The translations under genes and the position numbers were made by a program. The notes beneath the pieces were generated by a model. The model was not told the DNA's origin. It saw nothing but the letters and a program-made list of their open reading frames with translations, and searched no databases. Below, piece by piece: positions 17,350-25,993 of a stretch of DNA of 64,000 nucleotides. The first letter of the stretch is position 1. Each line of letters starts with the position of its first letter. Source of the stretch: Rhodovulum marinum. Lineage in GTDB: Bacteria > Pseudomonadota > Alphaproteobacteria > Rhodobacterales > Rhodobacteraceae. Location: positions 33,320-97,319 of the forward strand of contig NZ_SLXP01000012.1 of NCBI RefSeq assembly GCF_004343075.1, written 5' to 3'.

Positions 17350-17778
17350 TCAGGCCCCGATTTCCTCGTGTTCGGTCAAGCATTCCGAATGGTCCCGCAA
17401 CACCTCAAGCACCTTGCAATCTCCCGTCCGCCCGCCGCTGCATTCGTGAACCATGCGTTTCAGTTCCGTGCGCAGCGCCTTCAGGCGGGCCATGCGCTGC
17501 TCCACCTGTTTGAGCTGGCGACGCGCGATGGCATCAGCCTCATCACAGGGCCGGTTGGGATGGTCGCTGAGGTCGAGCAGCTCGCGGATCGCATCGAGCG
17601 AGAAACCGAGTTGTCGCGAATGGCGGATGAAGGACAGCCGGTCGAGCTGTGCATTGTCGTAGCGCCTCTGCCCGCCTTCGGTCCTGCCAGGTTCGGGCAT
17701 GAGCCCAATCTGTTCGTAGTACCGGATGGTCTGCACCTTCGTGCCAGTCTTCTTTGACAGAGTACCGATCGTGAGCAT
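17350..17778 (-). CDS. MerR-family metal-responsive regulator (CadR/ZntR/PbrR-like)
   Basis: 142 residues from the ATG at 17778, which has GGAGG six bases upstream; the frame is open further upstream but reaches the promoter zone. The N-terminal winged HTH (MLTIGTLSKKTGTKVQTIRYYEQIGLMPEP) is typical. Metal-binding candidates are Cys in NRPCDEADA and the C-terminal HECSGGRTGDCKVLEVL loop, resembling the Cys-rich loop of ZntR and CadR, so Zn, Cd or Pb is the likely inducer. It should bind the four 19-bp-spacer promoters found at 16608-16638, 17884-17914, 28381-28411 and 29568-29598. That is inference from promoter similarity. Confidence 0.9.
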   Translation of the reverse strand: MLTIGTLSKKTGTKVQTIRYYEQIGLMPEPGRTEGGQRRYDNAQLDRLSFIRHSRQLGFSLDAIRELLDLSDHPNRPCDEADAIARRQLKQVEQRMARLKALRTELKRMVHECSGGRTGDCKVLEVLRDHSECLTEHEEIGA

Positions 17779-17883
17779 TTTCGCCTCCATGAAAAAGATA
17801 CAGTTTGTGTAGGTTTTGCCGTCGGAATAAACAAGTGTCGGTTTCACAGACGCGTGAGTTCAAGCTATACCATGATTTCGTGC

Positions 17884-17914
17884 TTGAACCTCTAGCGGCT
17901 AGAGGATGTATCCG
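17884..17914 (+). promoter_or_regulatory. MerR-type promoter/operator B (ten-gene envelope operon)
   Basis: TTGAAC (17884-17889), 19-bp spacer, TATCCG (17909-17914). The spacer contains the perfect dyad CCTCTAG-CGG-CTAGAGG (17889-17905). It drives the + strand operon beginning at 17950, with a leader of ~30 bases. Confidence 0.82.
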
Positions 17915-17949
17915 CACTTGCAATAAGAATCAAAAACAGGCGAACAGGA

Positions 17950-18552
17950 TTGTCCCTTACATCGGCACAGAAGTTTCTTTGGGTTTTGGCAGGCGTGGCA
18001 GCGCTTGCCTTCGTATGGCTCTTGCTATGGTCCGATTATCGTGCCGATAGCGCCCGAACTGACGCCGAGCCGCCTTTTTTCGCTGAGTTCGAACTGACGG
18101 ACCACCAGGGTATGGTTCAAACCGAGGAGGACTTTGCGGGGCGCTGGATGCTGGTTTTTTTCGGCTTTACCAACTGCCCCGACGTCTGCCCGACGACCCT
18201 ATCTGAGGTCGCGGCGGTGATGGACGGTCTGGGCGACGATGCCGCCAAGGTCCAGCCGATTTTCATCACCATCGACCCCGAACGGGACACGCCCGCCGCA
18301 CTCGCCGAATACGTCCCGCTGTTCGATGCGGGCATCATCGGTCTGACCGGCACGCCGGAACAGATCGCCGCCACATCCGAGACGTTTCCGATCTTCTTTG
18401 AACGCGTCGAAGAGGCTGCGGCGCCGGATGGTTACACGATGGGCCACACGTCGCATTTGTTCCTCTTCGATCCCGACGCGGGCTTCGCCGACTCGTGGCC
18501 CTACGGCACCTCCGCCGAAGAGATACTCGCCGATCTGGAAGAGAGGTTCTGA
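17950..18552 (+). CDS. SCO1/SenC-family thioredoxin-fold protein
   Basis: 200 residues; the start is a TTG (17950), as no ATG occurs near the N-terminus. One N-terminal membrane anchor (FLWVLAGVAALAFVWLLLW) places the domain in the periplasm. The copper/thiol motif is NCPDVCP (CxxxC) and the conserved distal His is in MGHTSHLFLF. SCO proteins deliver copper to cytochrome oxidase or act as thiol oxidoreductases. First gene of a ten-gene operon. A second SCO gene lies three genes on, which suggests distinct partners. Confidence 0.88.
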   Translation: MSLTSAQKFLWVLAGVAALAFVWLLLWSDYRADSARTDAEPPFFAEFELTDHQGMVQTEEDFAGRWMLVFFGFTNCPDVCPTTLSEVAAVMDGLGDDAAKVQPIFITIDPERDTPAALAEYVPLFDAGIIGLTGTPEQIAATSETFPIFFERVEEAAAPDGYTMGHTSHLFLFDPDAGFADSWPYGTSAEEILADLEERF

Positions 18553-18557
18553 CCGAC

Positions 18558-18980
18558 ATGAACCGTATGTCCGGAGAAACAGCCCTCGGGCTGGCGTGGA
18601 TCATCGCGCTCGTCGCCTCGCTTGCCGTGCTTTTTGTCGGCGAGGTGCTGGGGCAGACGCCCTGTGTGCTGTGCTGGTTCCAGCGCGCCTTCATGTTCCC
18701 CTTGGCCATTGTCCTCGGGCTCGGCCTTTGGTGGCGGGACGGCCGCGTGGGGCGCTACGGCATCGCATTGGCGCTTGGCGGCGGCGCAATCGCCCTCTGG
18801 CACATGGGGCTGTACGTCGGTCTTGTTCCCGAACGCGTCCAGCCCTGCACGGCCACCGGCCCCTCTTGCACCGATGACAACCAACTGGTCTTCGGCATCC
18901 CTATCCCGCTGATGGCGCTCGCCGCCTTCGCGCTGATCGGGGCGCTGTCGGCCCTTTCATTGAAGGACACACGAACATGA
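18558..18980 (+). CDS. dsbB: Disulfide bond formation protein DsbB
   Basis: 140 residues from the ATG at 18558, five bases after the SCO stop. Four predicted membrane helices. The first periplasmic loop has CVLC (in QTPCVLCWFQR) and the second has the CTATGPSC pair, the standard DsbB layout that passes electrons from DsbA to quinone. The next gene, a DsbA-like protein, overlaps by 4 bases, so this is a self-contained oxidase pair. Its placement in a metal-regulated operon suggests re-oxidation or protection of periplasmic thiols during metal stress (inference). Confidence 0.92.
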   Translation: MNRMSGETALGLAWIIALVASLAVLFVGEVLGQTPCVLCWFQRAFMFPLAIVLGLGLWWRDGRVGRYGIALALGGGAIALWHMGLYVGLVPERVQPCTATGPSCTDDNQLVFGIPIPLMALAAFALIGALSALSLKDTRT

Positions 18981-19636
18981 ATCGACGCGGCCTGATCCTG
19001 TCCGTTCTTGCCCTCGGCGCCGCCGGTTTCGGCGGAGCCACCTGGTTTGCAATCCGCCCCGGCCCAGTGGCCGAAGCGGAGCCCGTTGCTCCGGAACTTG
19101 CGGAGGCGATGATCCGCCCCTACTCGCCCATCCTCGGGCCTGCGGATGCGCCCGTCACGATCGTCGAATTCTTCGATCCGGCCTGCGAGGCCTGTCGCGC
19201 CTTTCATCCCATCGTGAAGGACATCATGGCCGAGCATGGGGAAGCTGTCCGCGTCGTGATCCGCTACACGCCCTTCCACGGCGCGGCATCCGAGGAAGCC
19301 ATCCGCGTGCTCGAAGCGGCGCGCATGCAGGACGTTTACGTGCCGGTGCTCGAGGCCGTTCTGCGGGAACAGCCGAGATGGGCGTCGCACGGTGCCCCGG
19401 CGCCTGGCCTGATCCTTCAGATCGCCGCCACGGCCGGACTCGATGCCGAAGCCGCGCGCACGCAAATGCTGGCACCCGGTGTCGTGGCGATCCTTAACCA
19501 GGATCGTGCTGACGTCGAGGCCGTGGGAATTCGCCAGACGCCCACATTCTTTGTGAACGGCAAGCCGCTCGATCCATTCGGGGAGGCAGAGTTGCGTCGT
19601 CTGGTGGCCGCCGAAGTCGCTGCCGCGCAAAGCTGA
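18977..19636 (+). CDS. DsbA-like periplasmic thiol:disulfide oxidoreductase
   Basis: 219 residues. A signal peptide or anchor at residues ~1-25 (RRGLILSVLALGAAGFGG) precedes a thioredoxin/DsbA fold with active site CEAC (in FDPACEACRAF) and the cis-proline loop RQTPTFFVNG. CEAC differs from the CPHC of classical DsbA and is closer to DsbA-like or DsbG-type proteins. Starts by ATGA overlap with dsbB, its likely redox partner. Confidence 0.9.
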   Translation: MNRRGLILSVLALGAAGFGGATWFAIRPGPVAEAEPVAPELAEAMIRPYSPILGPADAPVTIVEFFDPACEACRAFHPIVKDIMAEHGEAVRVVIRYTPFHGAASEEAIRVLEAARMQDVYVPVLEAVLREQPRWASHGAPAPGLILQIAATAGLDAEAARTQMLAPGVVAILNQDRADVEAVGIRQTPTFFVNGKPLDPFGEAELRRLVAAEVAAAQS

Positions 19637-19659
19637 ATGGAAAGGGCAGGATCAGAACG

Positions 19660-20127
19660 ATGAAAAAGTATATTTTGACTGGCACACTGGCCGCGCTTTT
19701 GACCCTTGGAGGGCTCTCGGTGCCCGCGCTGGCCGGACCCGAGGATGTTGTCGTCGAGAACGCGTGGTCCCGCGCCTCCATCGGGATGAACCGTCCCGGG
19801 GCCGCTTACATGACGATCCGCAACACTGGCGACGAGCCGGTGACGCTGATCGGCCTTACAACACCGCTCGCGATGATGCCCGAAATCCACGAGACGAAGA
19901 CCAATGCCGAAGGTGTGAGCTCCATGAGCCCGGCGGGGGAGATCGCGATCGCCCCGGGCGAGAGCGTCGCGCTCGAACCGGGGGGCCTGCACGCAATGCT
20001 GATGCGGCTACAAGAACCGATGACGGAAGGGGACACCTTTCCGCTGACCCTGCTTTTCGACGACGGAGGCGAAGTGACGGTCAAGGTGCCGATCCTCGGA
20101 ATCGCCGCGCGGGGGCCAGAGGACTGA
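19660..20127 (+). CDS. PCuAC-family periplasmic copper chaperone (DUF461)
   Basis: 155 residues with a clear signal peptide (cleavage after ...VPALA). The copper-binding pattern H-x11-M-x21-H-x-M is present: His in PEIHETK, Met in SSMSPAG, then GGLHAML. This matches the PCuAC consensus apart from one extra residue in the first spacer. By family knowledge it carries Cu(I) to SCO or cytochrome oxidase CuA sites, and a SCO gene directly follows. Ribosome site AGGATCAGAACG is weak. High confidence in family. Confidence 0.9.
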   Translation: MKKYILTGTLAALLTLGGLSVPALAGPEDVVVENAWSRASIGMNRPGAAYMTIRNTGDEPVTLIGLTTPLAMMPEIHETKTNAEGVSSMSPAGEIAIAPGESVALEPGGLHAMLMRLQEPMTEGDTFPLTLLFDDGGEVTVKVPILGIAARGPED

Positions 20128-20753
20128 TGCGGCGACGGGCGGTCCTGGGGTACGGCGCGGCTGGTGTCGGGGCGGTCGCCCTGATGCTCTTCGTCGGTTG
20201 GTGGCAGGTCGATGGACCCGGTGGACCCGAACCTGTCGGGCAGCGGCCTGTGGCCCTGACCGAGATGGATTTCCGTCTGACGGATCATGAGGGCAACGCG
20301 GTCGGGCCGGAAACCCTGATCGGTCGCCCGACGATGGCGTTCTTCGGCTTCACCTACTGTCCCGATGTCTGCCCGACCACGCTTTCTGACATTTCGGGAT
20401 GGCTCGACGATCTGGGAGACGAGGCCGACGAGATGAACGTGGTTTTCATCACGGTCGATCCCGAGCGCGACACTGTCGAAACGATGGCCGAATATGTCGG
20501 CTACTTCCATCCGGCGATCCGCGGCTGGACGGGACCGGAAGAGCAGATAGCGCGCGTCGCGGACGGCTTCCGCGCCACCTACGAGCGAGTACCGGCGGAG
20601 AGCGGCGATTACACGATGAACCACACCGCGAGCGTCTTCCTGTTCGCAGCCTCTGGGCGATTCGTCACCATGATCGACTATCACGAGCCCAAAGAATTCG
20701 CGGTGCCGAAGATCCGCCGCGCGCTGGAAGAAGAAATGGAGGGGGCGACATGA
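20127..20753 (+). CDS. Second SCO1/SenC-family protein
   Basis: 208 residues from an ATG overlapping the PCuAC stop (TGATG). N-terminal anchor (YGAAGVGAVALMLFVGWW), CxxxC motif YCPDVCP and distal His in MNHTASVFLF. About half of its residues look shared with the SCO protein at 17950, so the two are paralogues rather than a recent duplication. Immediate linkage to PCuAC suggests this copy is the copper-relay partner, while the first may be a thiol reductase (inference). Confidence 0.9.
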   Translation: MRRRAVLGYGAAGVGAVALMLFVGWWQVDGPGGPEPVGQRPVALTEMDFRLTDHEGNAVGPETLIGRPTMAFFGFTYCPDVCPTTLSDISGWLDDLGDEADEMNVVFITVDPERDTVETMAEYVGYFHPAIRGWTGPEEQIARVADGFRATYERVPAESGDYTMNHTASVFLFAASGRFVTMIDYHEPKEFAVPKIRRALEEEMEGAT

Positions 20754-22123
20754 GGCTCAGAACTTTGGCGGCTTGTGTCGCAATTGCGGGGACGGTTTCG
20801 GGAGCGGCTATCGCCATCTCTGATTCCATGTCGAAAGAACCCGTGCCGCCGGAACTTGCCCAGGCAGGTAGCTGGATGCCCCAAGGTCCTGAAGCCCCCC
20901 AGAACGTTGACATCCCCGTGACGCTGCCCGCGGCGGCATGGGCAGACGATGCACCCGACCTCAGCCCGCTGCCCCTTCTGCAGGCCGCGTTTGCCGACAG
21001 GCCGGTGCAAGCGATCGAGCCACCCCTGTCGACGTGGTCGCGCGACATTGCTCCGGGCGAAACGCTCGATTTCTTGCTGTCAGAGGCCGGTCTTGCGGCA
21101 CCTGACAGAGCCGAAGTTGCCCTCGCGCTTGGTGCGGAATACGATCTGCGACGGCTGCGGCCGGGGCACTCGGTCACTGTCGCTTCGACCGTGGACGGCA
21201 GCCCCCGCACCGTCTCACTCGCCGTCGAGGACGGGGTTCGGATCGAGGTGGTTTTCGGCGAGCAGATGTCCACGCAGGTCGTGGCTCCGGATCCGGAAAT
21301 CGTAACCCTTGCCGGCGAAGCCATGATCGACAGCTCGATCTTCGCGGCACTCGACGAAGCCGGCATACCCGCCCGTTTTTCCGTGGACCTTGCGCAGATG
21401 CTGGGTGGGACCGTGGATTTCCGCCGCGAGATGGCCGGTGGCGAAACACTAAGGCTTCTCTGGCGTGAGGCGCGGGTCGGAGAGGACAGGATCGGACAGC
21501 CCGAACTCGCCTTCGCCGCACTGGAGATCGGCGGTTCGCTTTACGAGATCGTATGGCCGGACGACGGCAGCGGTCAGGCGACGATCTACGTCGATGGCGA
21601 GGTGCTGCGCGTCTTCGCACAGCCGGTAGAGGGTGCGCGCCTCAGCTCGGTGTTCGGACGCCGCACGCATCCGGTCTTTGGCAACGTCCGGATGCACACC
21701 GGCGTCGATTTTGCAGCGGCACGTGGGACACCGGTTCAAGCGACGGCACCGGGGCGGGTCAATTTCATCGGCTGGCGCGGCGGATATGGTCGCGTGGTCG
21801 AAATCTTGCACGGCTCCGACACCATGACGCGCTACGCGCATCTGAGCGCCGTGCCGGAAGACTTGGCACAAGGCCAACGCGTTGCGGCGGGAGACGTGAT
21901 CGGCCGCGTCGGCGCGACTGGCACGGCGACAGGTCCGAACCTGCACTATGAGGTGCTCGTGGATGGGCGCCCGACTGACCCCCTCTCTGACGACCGGCTC
22001 GCCGAAGCGGCCGAGAGCGATGCGGATGATACCGCCGCGCTCTCGCGTCTGGCCGAGGCGCGGGCGCTTCTGAATGAAAACCTCGGCAGCGAGATTGCCA
22101 AAACGACAACCGAAAGGCTCTGA
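20750..22123 (+). CDS. M23-family peptidoglycan endopeptidase (LytM domain)
   Basis: 457 residues from the ATG overlapping the previous stop; the open frame further upstream belongs to the SCO gene region. Signal peptide at the N-terminus, a long linker, an OapA/LysM-like middle section (APGETLDFLLSEAGL), then a LytM domain. Zn ligands appear as HTGVD (His, Asp) and the His of NLHYEV. The first residue of the usual HxH is Asn here, worth noting for activity. Expected role: cleavage of peptidoglycan cross-links in the periplasm, together with the L,D-transpeptidases of the same island. Confidence 0.88.
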   Translation: MRLRTLAACVAIAGTVSGAAIAISDSMSKEPVPPELAQAGSWMPQGPEAPQNVDIPVTLPAAAWADDAPDLSPLPLLQAAFADRPVQAIEPPLSTWSRDIAPGETLDFLLSEAGLAAPDRAEVALALGAEYDLRRLRPGHSVTVASTVDGSPRTVSLAVEDGVRIEVVFGEQMSTQVVAPDPEIVTLAGEAMIDSSIFAALDEAGIPARFSVDLAQMLGGTVDFRREMAGGETLRLLWREARVGEDRIGQPELAFAALEIGGSLYEIVWPDDGSGQATIYVDGEVLRVFAQPVEGARLSSVFGRRTHPVFGNVRMHTGVDFAAARGTPVQATAPGRVNFIGWRGGYGRVVEILHGSDTMTRYAHLSAVPEDLAQGQRVAAGDVIGRVGATGTATGPNLHYEVLVDGRPTDPLSDDRLAEAAESDADDTAALSRLAEARALLNENLGSEIAKTTTERL

Positions 22124-22126
22124 CCC

Positions 22127-22582
22127 ATGAAACGCATGACACAAGTTCTTGCCATCACGCTCGCCCTGTTCCCAGCGGCCCAGGCCCTCGCAGAGGCAAC
22201 GGCGATCGACGTCCGCAAGACCAACGGATGCGGCTGCTGCCTCTCGTGGATGAAACATCTCGAAGAGAACGGGTTTGTGCCGACCGGCCAGGACATGTTC
22301 GGCGGGCTTCTCGTGCGCTTCAAGCTAGACAACGGCGTGCCGCAGCGCATGGTCTCCTGCCACACCGCGCTCATTGACGGCTACGTGATCGAGGGCCATG
22401 TACCGGCCGCTGACATCCGCCGCCTTCTCGAGGAGCGCCCGGACGCCGTCGGCCTCGCTGTTCCGGGGATGCCCTATGGCTCGCCCGGCATGGGGCCAGA
22501 AGACGACCGCGAGGCCTATGATGTCTTCCTCATCCGCAAGGACGGGTCGACGGAAGTCTTTTCGAGCTACGCCGAAGGATAA
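22127..22582 (+). CDS. DUF411 metal-associated periplasmic protein
   Basis: 151 residues with a signal peptide (cleavage near ...QALAEA). Conserved DUF411 features: GCGCCLSWMKHLEENGF with three Cys, then MVSCHTALIDGYVIEGHVPAADI. DUF411 proteins are usually found beside copper or silver resistance genes and are thought to bind metal, but no activity is established. It starts 3 bases after the peptidase gene. Confidence 0.88.
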   Translation: MKRMTQVLAITLALFPAAQALAEATAIDVRKTNGCGCCLSWMKHLEENGFVPTGQDMFGGLLVRFKLDNGVPQRMVSCHTALIDGYVIEGHVPAADIRRLLEERPDAVGLAVPGMPYGSPGMGPEDDREAYDVFLIRKDGSTEVFSSYAEG

Positions 22583-22594
22583 TCTGGCCCGCCC

Positions 22595-23377
22595 ATGGAA
22601 AATCTGTCTCCGATAATGCTCGGCTTTCTCGGAAGTCTTGCCGCCGGATCGCTCACAGCAGTCGGAGCAGTTCCCGTGCTGTTCGGGCGCATCCCGTCTC
22701 GGGCCACACGCGATCTGTCGCTCGGCTTCGCTGCCGGTGTGATGCTCGCCGCTTCTTTCTTTTCGCTGATCATCCCGGCATTGGATGCGGCGGAGCCGAT
22801 GTTCGAAAACGGCGCGATGCCTGCGGCCATCGTATGCGTTTCGATTCTTCTGGGCATGGGGGCTGTCGCCCTGATGAACGAAAAGCTGCCGCACGAGCAC
22901 TTCAAGACGGGACGCGAAGGGCCCGAAGCGGCGTCTTTGCGGCGGGTCTGGCTGTTCATCATCGCAATCACGATCCACAACTTCCCCGAAGGCCTTGCGG
23001 TTGGGGTCGGCTTCGGATCCGGAGGTATGGAGGGCGGTCTGCCGCTCGCCATCGGCATCGGGCTTCAGAATGCGCCCGAAGGATTGGCCGTCGCTGTATC
23101 TCTGCTGGGCGAGGGATATCCGAAGCTGCGCGCCTGGGGCATCGCGGCGCTGACGGGCATGATCGAGCCGATTGGCGGTTTGCTCGGGGCCGGCATCATC
23201 ACACTGTCGGAACCGCTGCTTCCATGGGGTCTGGCCTTTGCCGCGGGCGCAATGCTCTACGTCATTAGCCACGAAATCATCCCCGAAACCCATCGCAGCG
23301 GCCATCAGAACAGGGCGACGCTCGGTCTCGCAGTCGGGCTCGTTCTGATGCTGTTCCTTGATGTCTGGTTGGGATGA
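22595..23377 (+). CDS. ZIP-family metal transporter
   Basis: 260 residues with about eight predicted helices. The ZIP signature is present twice in the conserved helices: HNFPEGLAVGVGFG (helix 4) and LQNAPEGLAVAVSL (helix 5), where the second site has Asn in place of His, as in many bacterial ZupT-like proteins. ZIP proteins normally move Zn or Fe into the cytoplasm, so its place in a metal-export regulon is unexpected. It may restore a needed metal or act in the opposite direction. Ribosome site AAGGATAATC lies upstream. Confidence 0.9.
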   Translation: MENLSPIMLGFLGSLAAGSLTAVGAVPVLFGRIPSRATRDLSLGFAAGVMLAASFFSLIIPALDAAEPMFENGAMPAAIVCVSILLGMGAVALMNEKLPHEHFKTGREGPEAASLRRVWLFIIAITIHNFPEGLAVGVGFGSGGMEGGLPLAIGIGLQNAPEGLAVAVSLLGEGYPKLRAWGIAALTGMIEPIGGLLGAGIITLSEPLLPWGLAFAAGAMLYVISHEIIPETHRSGHQNRATLGLAVGLVLMLFLDVWLG

Positions 23378-23381
23378 GGCA

Positions 23382-23864
23382 ATGTCACTAAACAAGGTAT
23401 CTCCGATGATCGGCGTCTTCGCAGCACTTGCTGCGTTCGCGATCGATCAGATCACCAAAGCCATTGTCGTTGCGAATGCCGTCACTTTAAGCGCCGGAAT
23501 TCCCGTGTTTCCGGGATTCAACCTCGTCTTTTATCGTAATGACGGCGTGACTTTCGGGATGTTGGGCGGCGCGCCGTGGTGGAGCCTCATCGCTTTCGCT
23601 CTTGCCATCTGTGTTTGGCTGGGGGTTATGCTGTTTCGCGCCGACAATGCGGTGGAAACGCTTGCCTACGGTGCGATCATTGGCGGAGCCCTGGGCAATG
23701 TCATCGATCGTGTGCGGTATCGGGCTGTAACAGACTTTCTCGATTTCTACATTGGCACAACACATTGGCCTGCCTTCAACTTGGCCGATGTATTTGTCGT
23801 CAGTGGCGTGGGGCTCTTGCTCGCCGCGCCATGGATCAGCGCGCGGCGTTCGATCAAGTCGTGA
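23382..23864 (+). CDS. lspA: Lipoprotein signal peptidase (signal peptidase II)
   Basis: 160 residues from the ATG at 23382 (GATGAGGCA just upstream); a TTG at 23358 would lie inside the ZIP gene. Four membrane segments. Catalytic aspartates are in GNVIDRVRYRAVTDFLDF and WPAFNLADVFVVSG, the two hallmark motifs. It removes the signal peptide of prolipoproteins after lipidation. A plasmid copy next to metal exporters is known for other cadR/czcD-type islands. Here it also sits beside lnt and two lipoprotein genes. Confidence 0.93.
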   Translation: MSLNKVSPMIGVFAALAAFAIDQITKAIVVANAVTLSAGIPVFPGFNLVFYRNDGVTFGMLGGAPWWSLIAFALAICVWLGVMLFRADNAVETLAYGAIIGGALGNVIDRVRYRAVTDFLDFYIGTTHWPAFNLADVFVVSGVGLLLAAPWISARRSIKS

Positions 23865-25408
23865 AGCCGGAAATTCTGAACCGCATCGCTCTGCGCCACC
23901 GTTTGCTTTCGCGGATGACGCTTGGTTTCGCCGCCGGGGCGATGACCGTTCTGACTTTCCCGCCTCTTTCGATTCTCCTGCTCGTTCCCGTTGCCTATTC
24001 CGCGTTGTTTGTCGGGCTTCGCGATCTCTCCTTCGGGCGCGCTTTCCTCGTCGGCTGGGCGTTTGGTCTCGGCCAGTTCGGTTTCGGGATTTGGTGGATC
24101 GCGGAAAGTTTCTACGTCGAGGCCGAGCGGTTTGGGACGATGGCGATTCCGGCGGTCGCGGGATTGTCCGCAGGTCTCGCGATTTTCCCAGCCATTGCCG
24201 CTGCGCTTTTTGCCGAAATCGCGCGGCGCGGAGCCATGGGCAGTCTCTTGGCCTGCCTCCTGTTCGCGACCTCCTGGACCGTGGCCGAGTGGTTGCGTGG
24301 TCACGTTCTGACAGGGTTTCCCTGGAACCTGGCCGGTTACGCACTTGTAGACTACGCCGCCCTTCGCCAGACCGCCGCCTGGGTCGGAAGCTATGGGCTA
24401 AGCTTTCTCACCGTGTTCGTCGCGGTACTCCCTGGCGCGGCTGCTATGGCGTCCGGGCGGCAACGATTGACCATCTCGCTCATGGCGCTGGCCGGAATCG
24501 CGACGATGTGGGCTGTCGGCACGCTGCGCCTCCAGTCGGATGCACAACAGCCACCCGGTGTCGACCTGCGCATCGTCCAGGGCAACATTCCACAAGAGGA
24601 GAAATGGGCTCCCGAGAACCGCGAGGCGACCTTCGCGCGCTATCTTGAGCTTTCAACCCGGCCCGGCGATTTCGACGTGCTTCTCTGGCCGGAAACCGCC
24701 TTTCCGGGTTTCCTCGATGAGGATACGGAGGCACGGGCCCGCATTGCCGCAGCGCTACCAGACGGCAGAGTGCTGCTTACCGGTGTGCCGGACCGTGTAC
24801 CGAGCGAGGATGGCACCCGATATTTCAACACGGTCCAGGCATTTGACGAGACCGGCGAGATCCTGACCGGATACGCGAAACACCATCTCGTGCCCTTCGG
24901 CGAATATGTGCCATTCCGCGGCTGGTTGCCCATCGAGCGGCTCACGGCGGGTCTGGGCGATTTTACGCCCGGACCGGGCCCGAGAACGCTTGCGCTTCCG
25001 GGTGTGCCGCTGGTCGCCGTGGCGATCTGCTATGAGATCATCTTCCCAGGGCATGTGGTCGACGACCTGTTCCGGCCGGACTGGATTTTCAACGCGACAA
25101 ACGATGCCTGGTTTGGCACCAGCATCGGACCCGAGCAGCATCTGGCTTCCGCACGTATGCGCGCCGTAGAGGAAGGCCTTCCAGTCATCCGAGCCGCGAA
25201 TACGGGCATCTCTGCGGTCATCGACGCGAGCGGAGAGATCGTTGCGCGGCTCGATACCGGCGAAACGGGCATCATCGACGCTAGCCTGCCCTCCGCGCGA
25301 CCGCCGACACTCTACGCGAGCTTCGGGGACTGGATGCTGTTGGCGCTCATCTTGGCTTCGTGGAGCTGGGCAATGGCGCCAATGCGACGGCTCACTACCG
25401 CCGCATGA
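23861..25408 (+). CDS. lnt: Apolipoprotein N-acyltransferase
   Basis: 515 residues from a GTG at 23861 that overlaps the lspA stop (GTGA). Several N-terminal membrane helices are followed by a nitrilase-like periplasmic domain. The catalytic triad is visible as Glu in LLWPETAFPGF, Lys in YAKHHLVPFGEYVP and Cys in VAICYEIIFPGH. It adds the third acyl chain to lipoproteins. This is probably an extra copy, since lnt is normally chromosomal and essential. Together with LspA it gives the island two of the three lipoprotein maturation steps; Lgt is missing. Confidence 0.93.
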   Translation: MKPEILNRIALRHRLLSRMTLGFAAGAMTVLTFPPLSILLLVPVAYSALFVGLRDLSFGRAFLVGWAFGLGQFGFGIWWIAESFYVEAERFGTMAIPAVAGLSAGLAIFPAIAAALFAEIARRGAMGSLLACLLFATSWTVAEWLRGHVLTGFPWNLAGYALVDYAALRQTAAWVGSYGLSFLTVFVAVLPGAAAMASGRQRLTISLMALAGIATMWAVGTLRLQSDAQQPPGVDLRIVQGNIPQEEKWAPENREATFARYLELSTRPGDFDVLLWPETAFPGFLDEDTEARARIAAALPDGRVLLTGVPDRVPSEDGTRYFNTVQAFDETGEILTGYAKHHLVPFGEYVPFRGWLPIERLTAGLGDFTPGPGPRTLALPGVPLVAVAICYEIIFPGHVVDDLFRPDWIFNATNDAWFGTSIGPEQHLASARMRAVEEGLPVIRAANTGISAVIDASGEIVARLDTGETGIIDASLPSARPPTLYASFGDWMLLALILASWSWAMAPMRRLTTAA

Positions 25409-25417
25409 GAAAGACCG

Positions 25418-25930
25418 TCATGCAAAGATGTGGATAGGTGTCCCGTCCTTCACCATTGCATAGATGTCCTCGATCTCCCGATCCGTGACCGCGATGCAGC
25501 CAGCTGTCCAGTCGCGGACATTTGTCGGGTCGATGCCGGGGCGTGGGCCACCATGGATGAAGATGTCGCCGCCGGGGGAAAGGCCCTGCGCTTCGGCAAA
25601 GGCGATGTCGGCCTCGTTCGGATAAGAGATGCCAATCGAAAGATGGTAGGTGCTGTTGGGGTTTCGCCTGTCGATTGTGTAAACTCCTTCCGGAGTCCGG
25701 CCATCCCCCTCGAATTGTTTGTGACCCTCAGGAGCGAAACCCAGCCCGACCGGATAGGTTTGCAAGACGCGATCGGCTCCGTCGAGAACAAGCAAGCGCT
25801 GTCCCTTGTAAAGCCGAACACGGGTGACTTCGGGTCCGTCATAGCTGCGGAACTTGCTGGCACACCCGGACAGAAACGCTACCAGCCCGCCCAACAGGAC
25901 GGCGCGGCGGGGAAATCGGATGGTTTTCAC
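25418..25930 (-). CDS. L,D-transpeptidase (YkuD) lipoprotein
   Basis: 170 residues. Signal peptide with lipobox FLSGC (Cys about residue 23), so lipid-anchored. YkuD catalytic motif: His in FIHGGPRPG and Cys in RDWTAGCIAVTDREIEDIY (T in place of the usual S before GC). Such enzymes form 3-3 cross-links or attach proteins to peptidoglycan. It follows cadA on the same strand after 63 bases and is probably in its operon. It converges on lnt, with only 9 bases between their stops. Confidence 0.9.
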   Translation of the reverse strand: MKTIRFPRRAVLLGGLVAFLSGCASKFRSYDGPEVTRVRLYKGQRLLVLDGADRVLQTYPVGLGFAPEGHKQFEGDGRTPEGVYTIDRRNPNSTYHLSIGISYPNEADIAFAEAQGLSPGGDIFIHGGPRPGIDPTNVRDWTAGCIAVTDREIEDIYAMVKDGTPIHIFA

Positions 25931-25993
25931 TGCTCGATGCCTCTTTCGTGAGGTCTGTTATGGACATTACGTTACCTTGCAAATGCTGCGTGA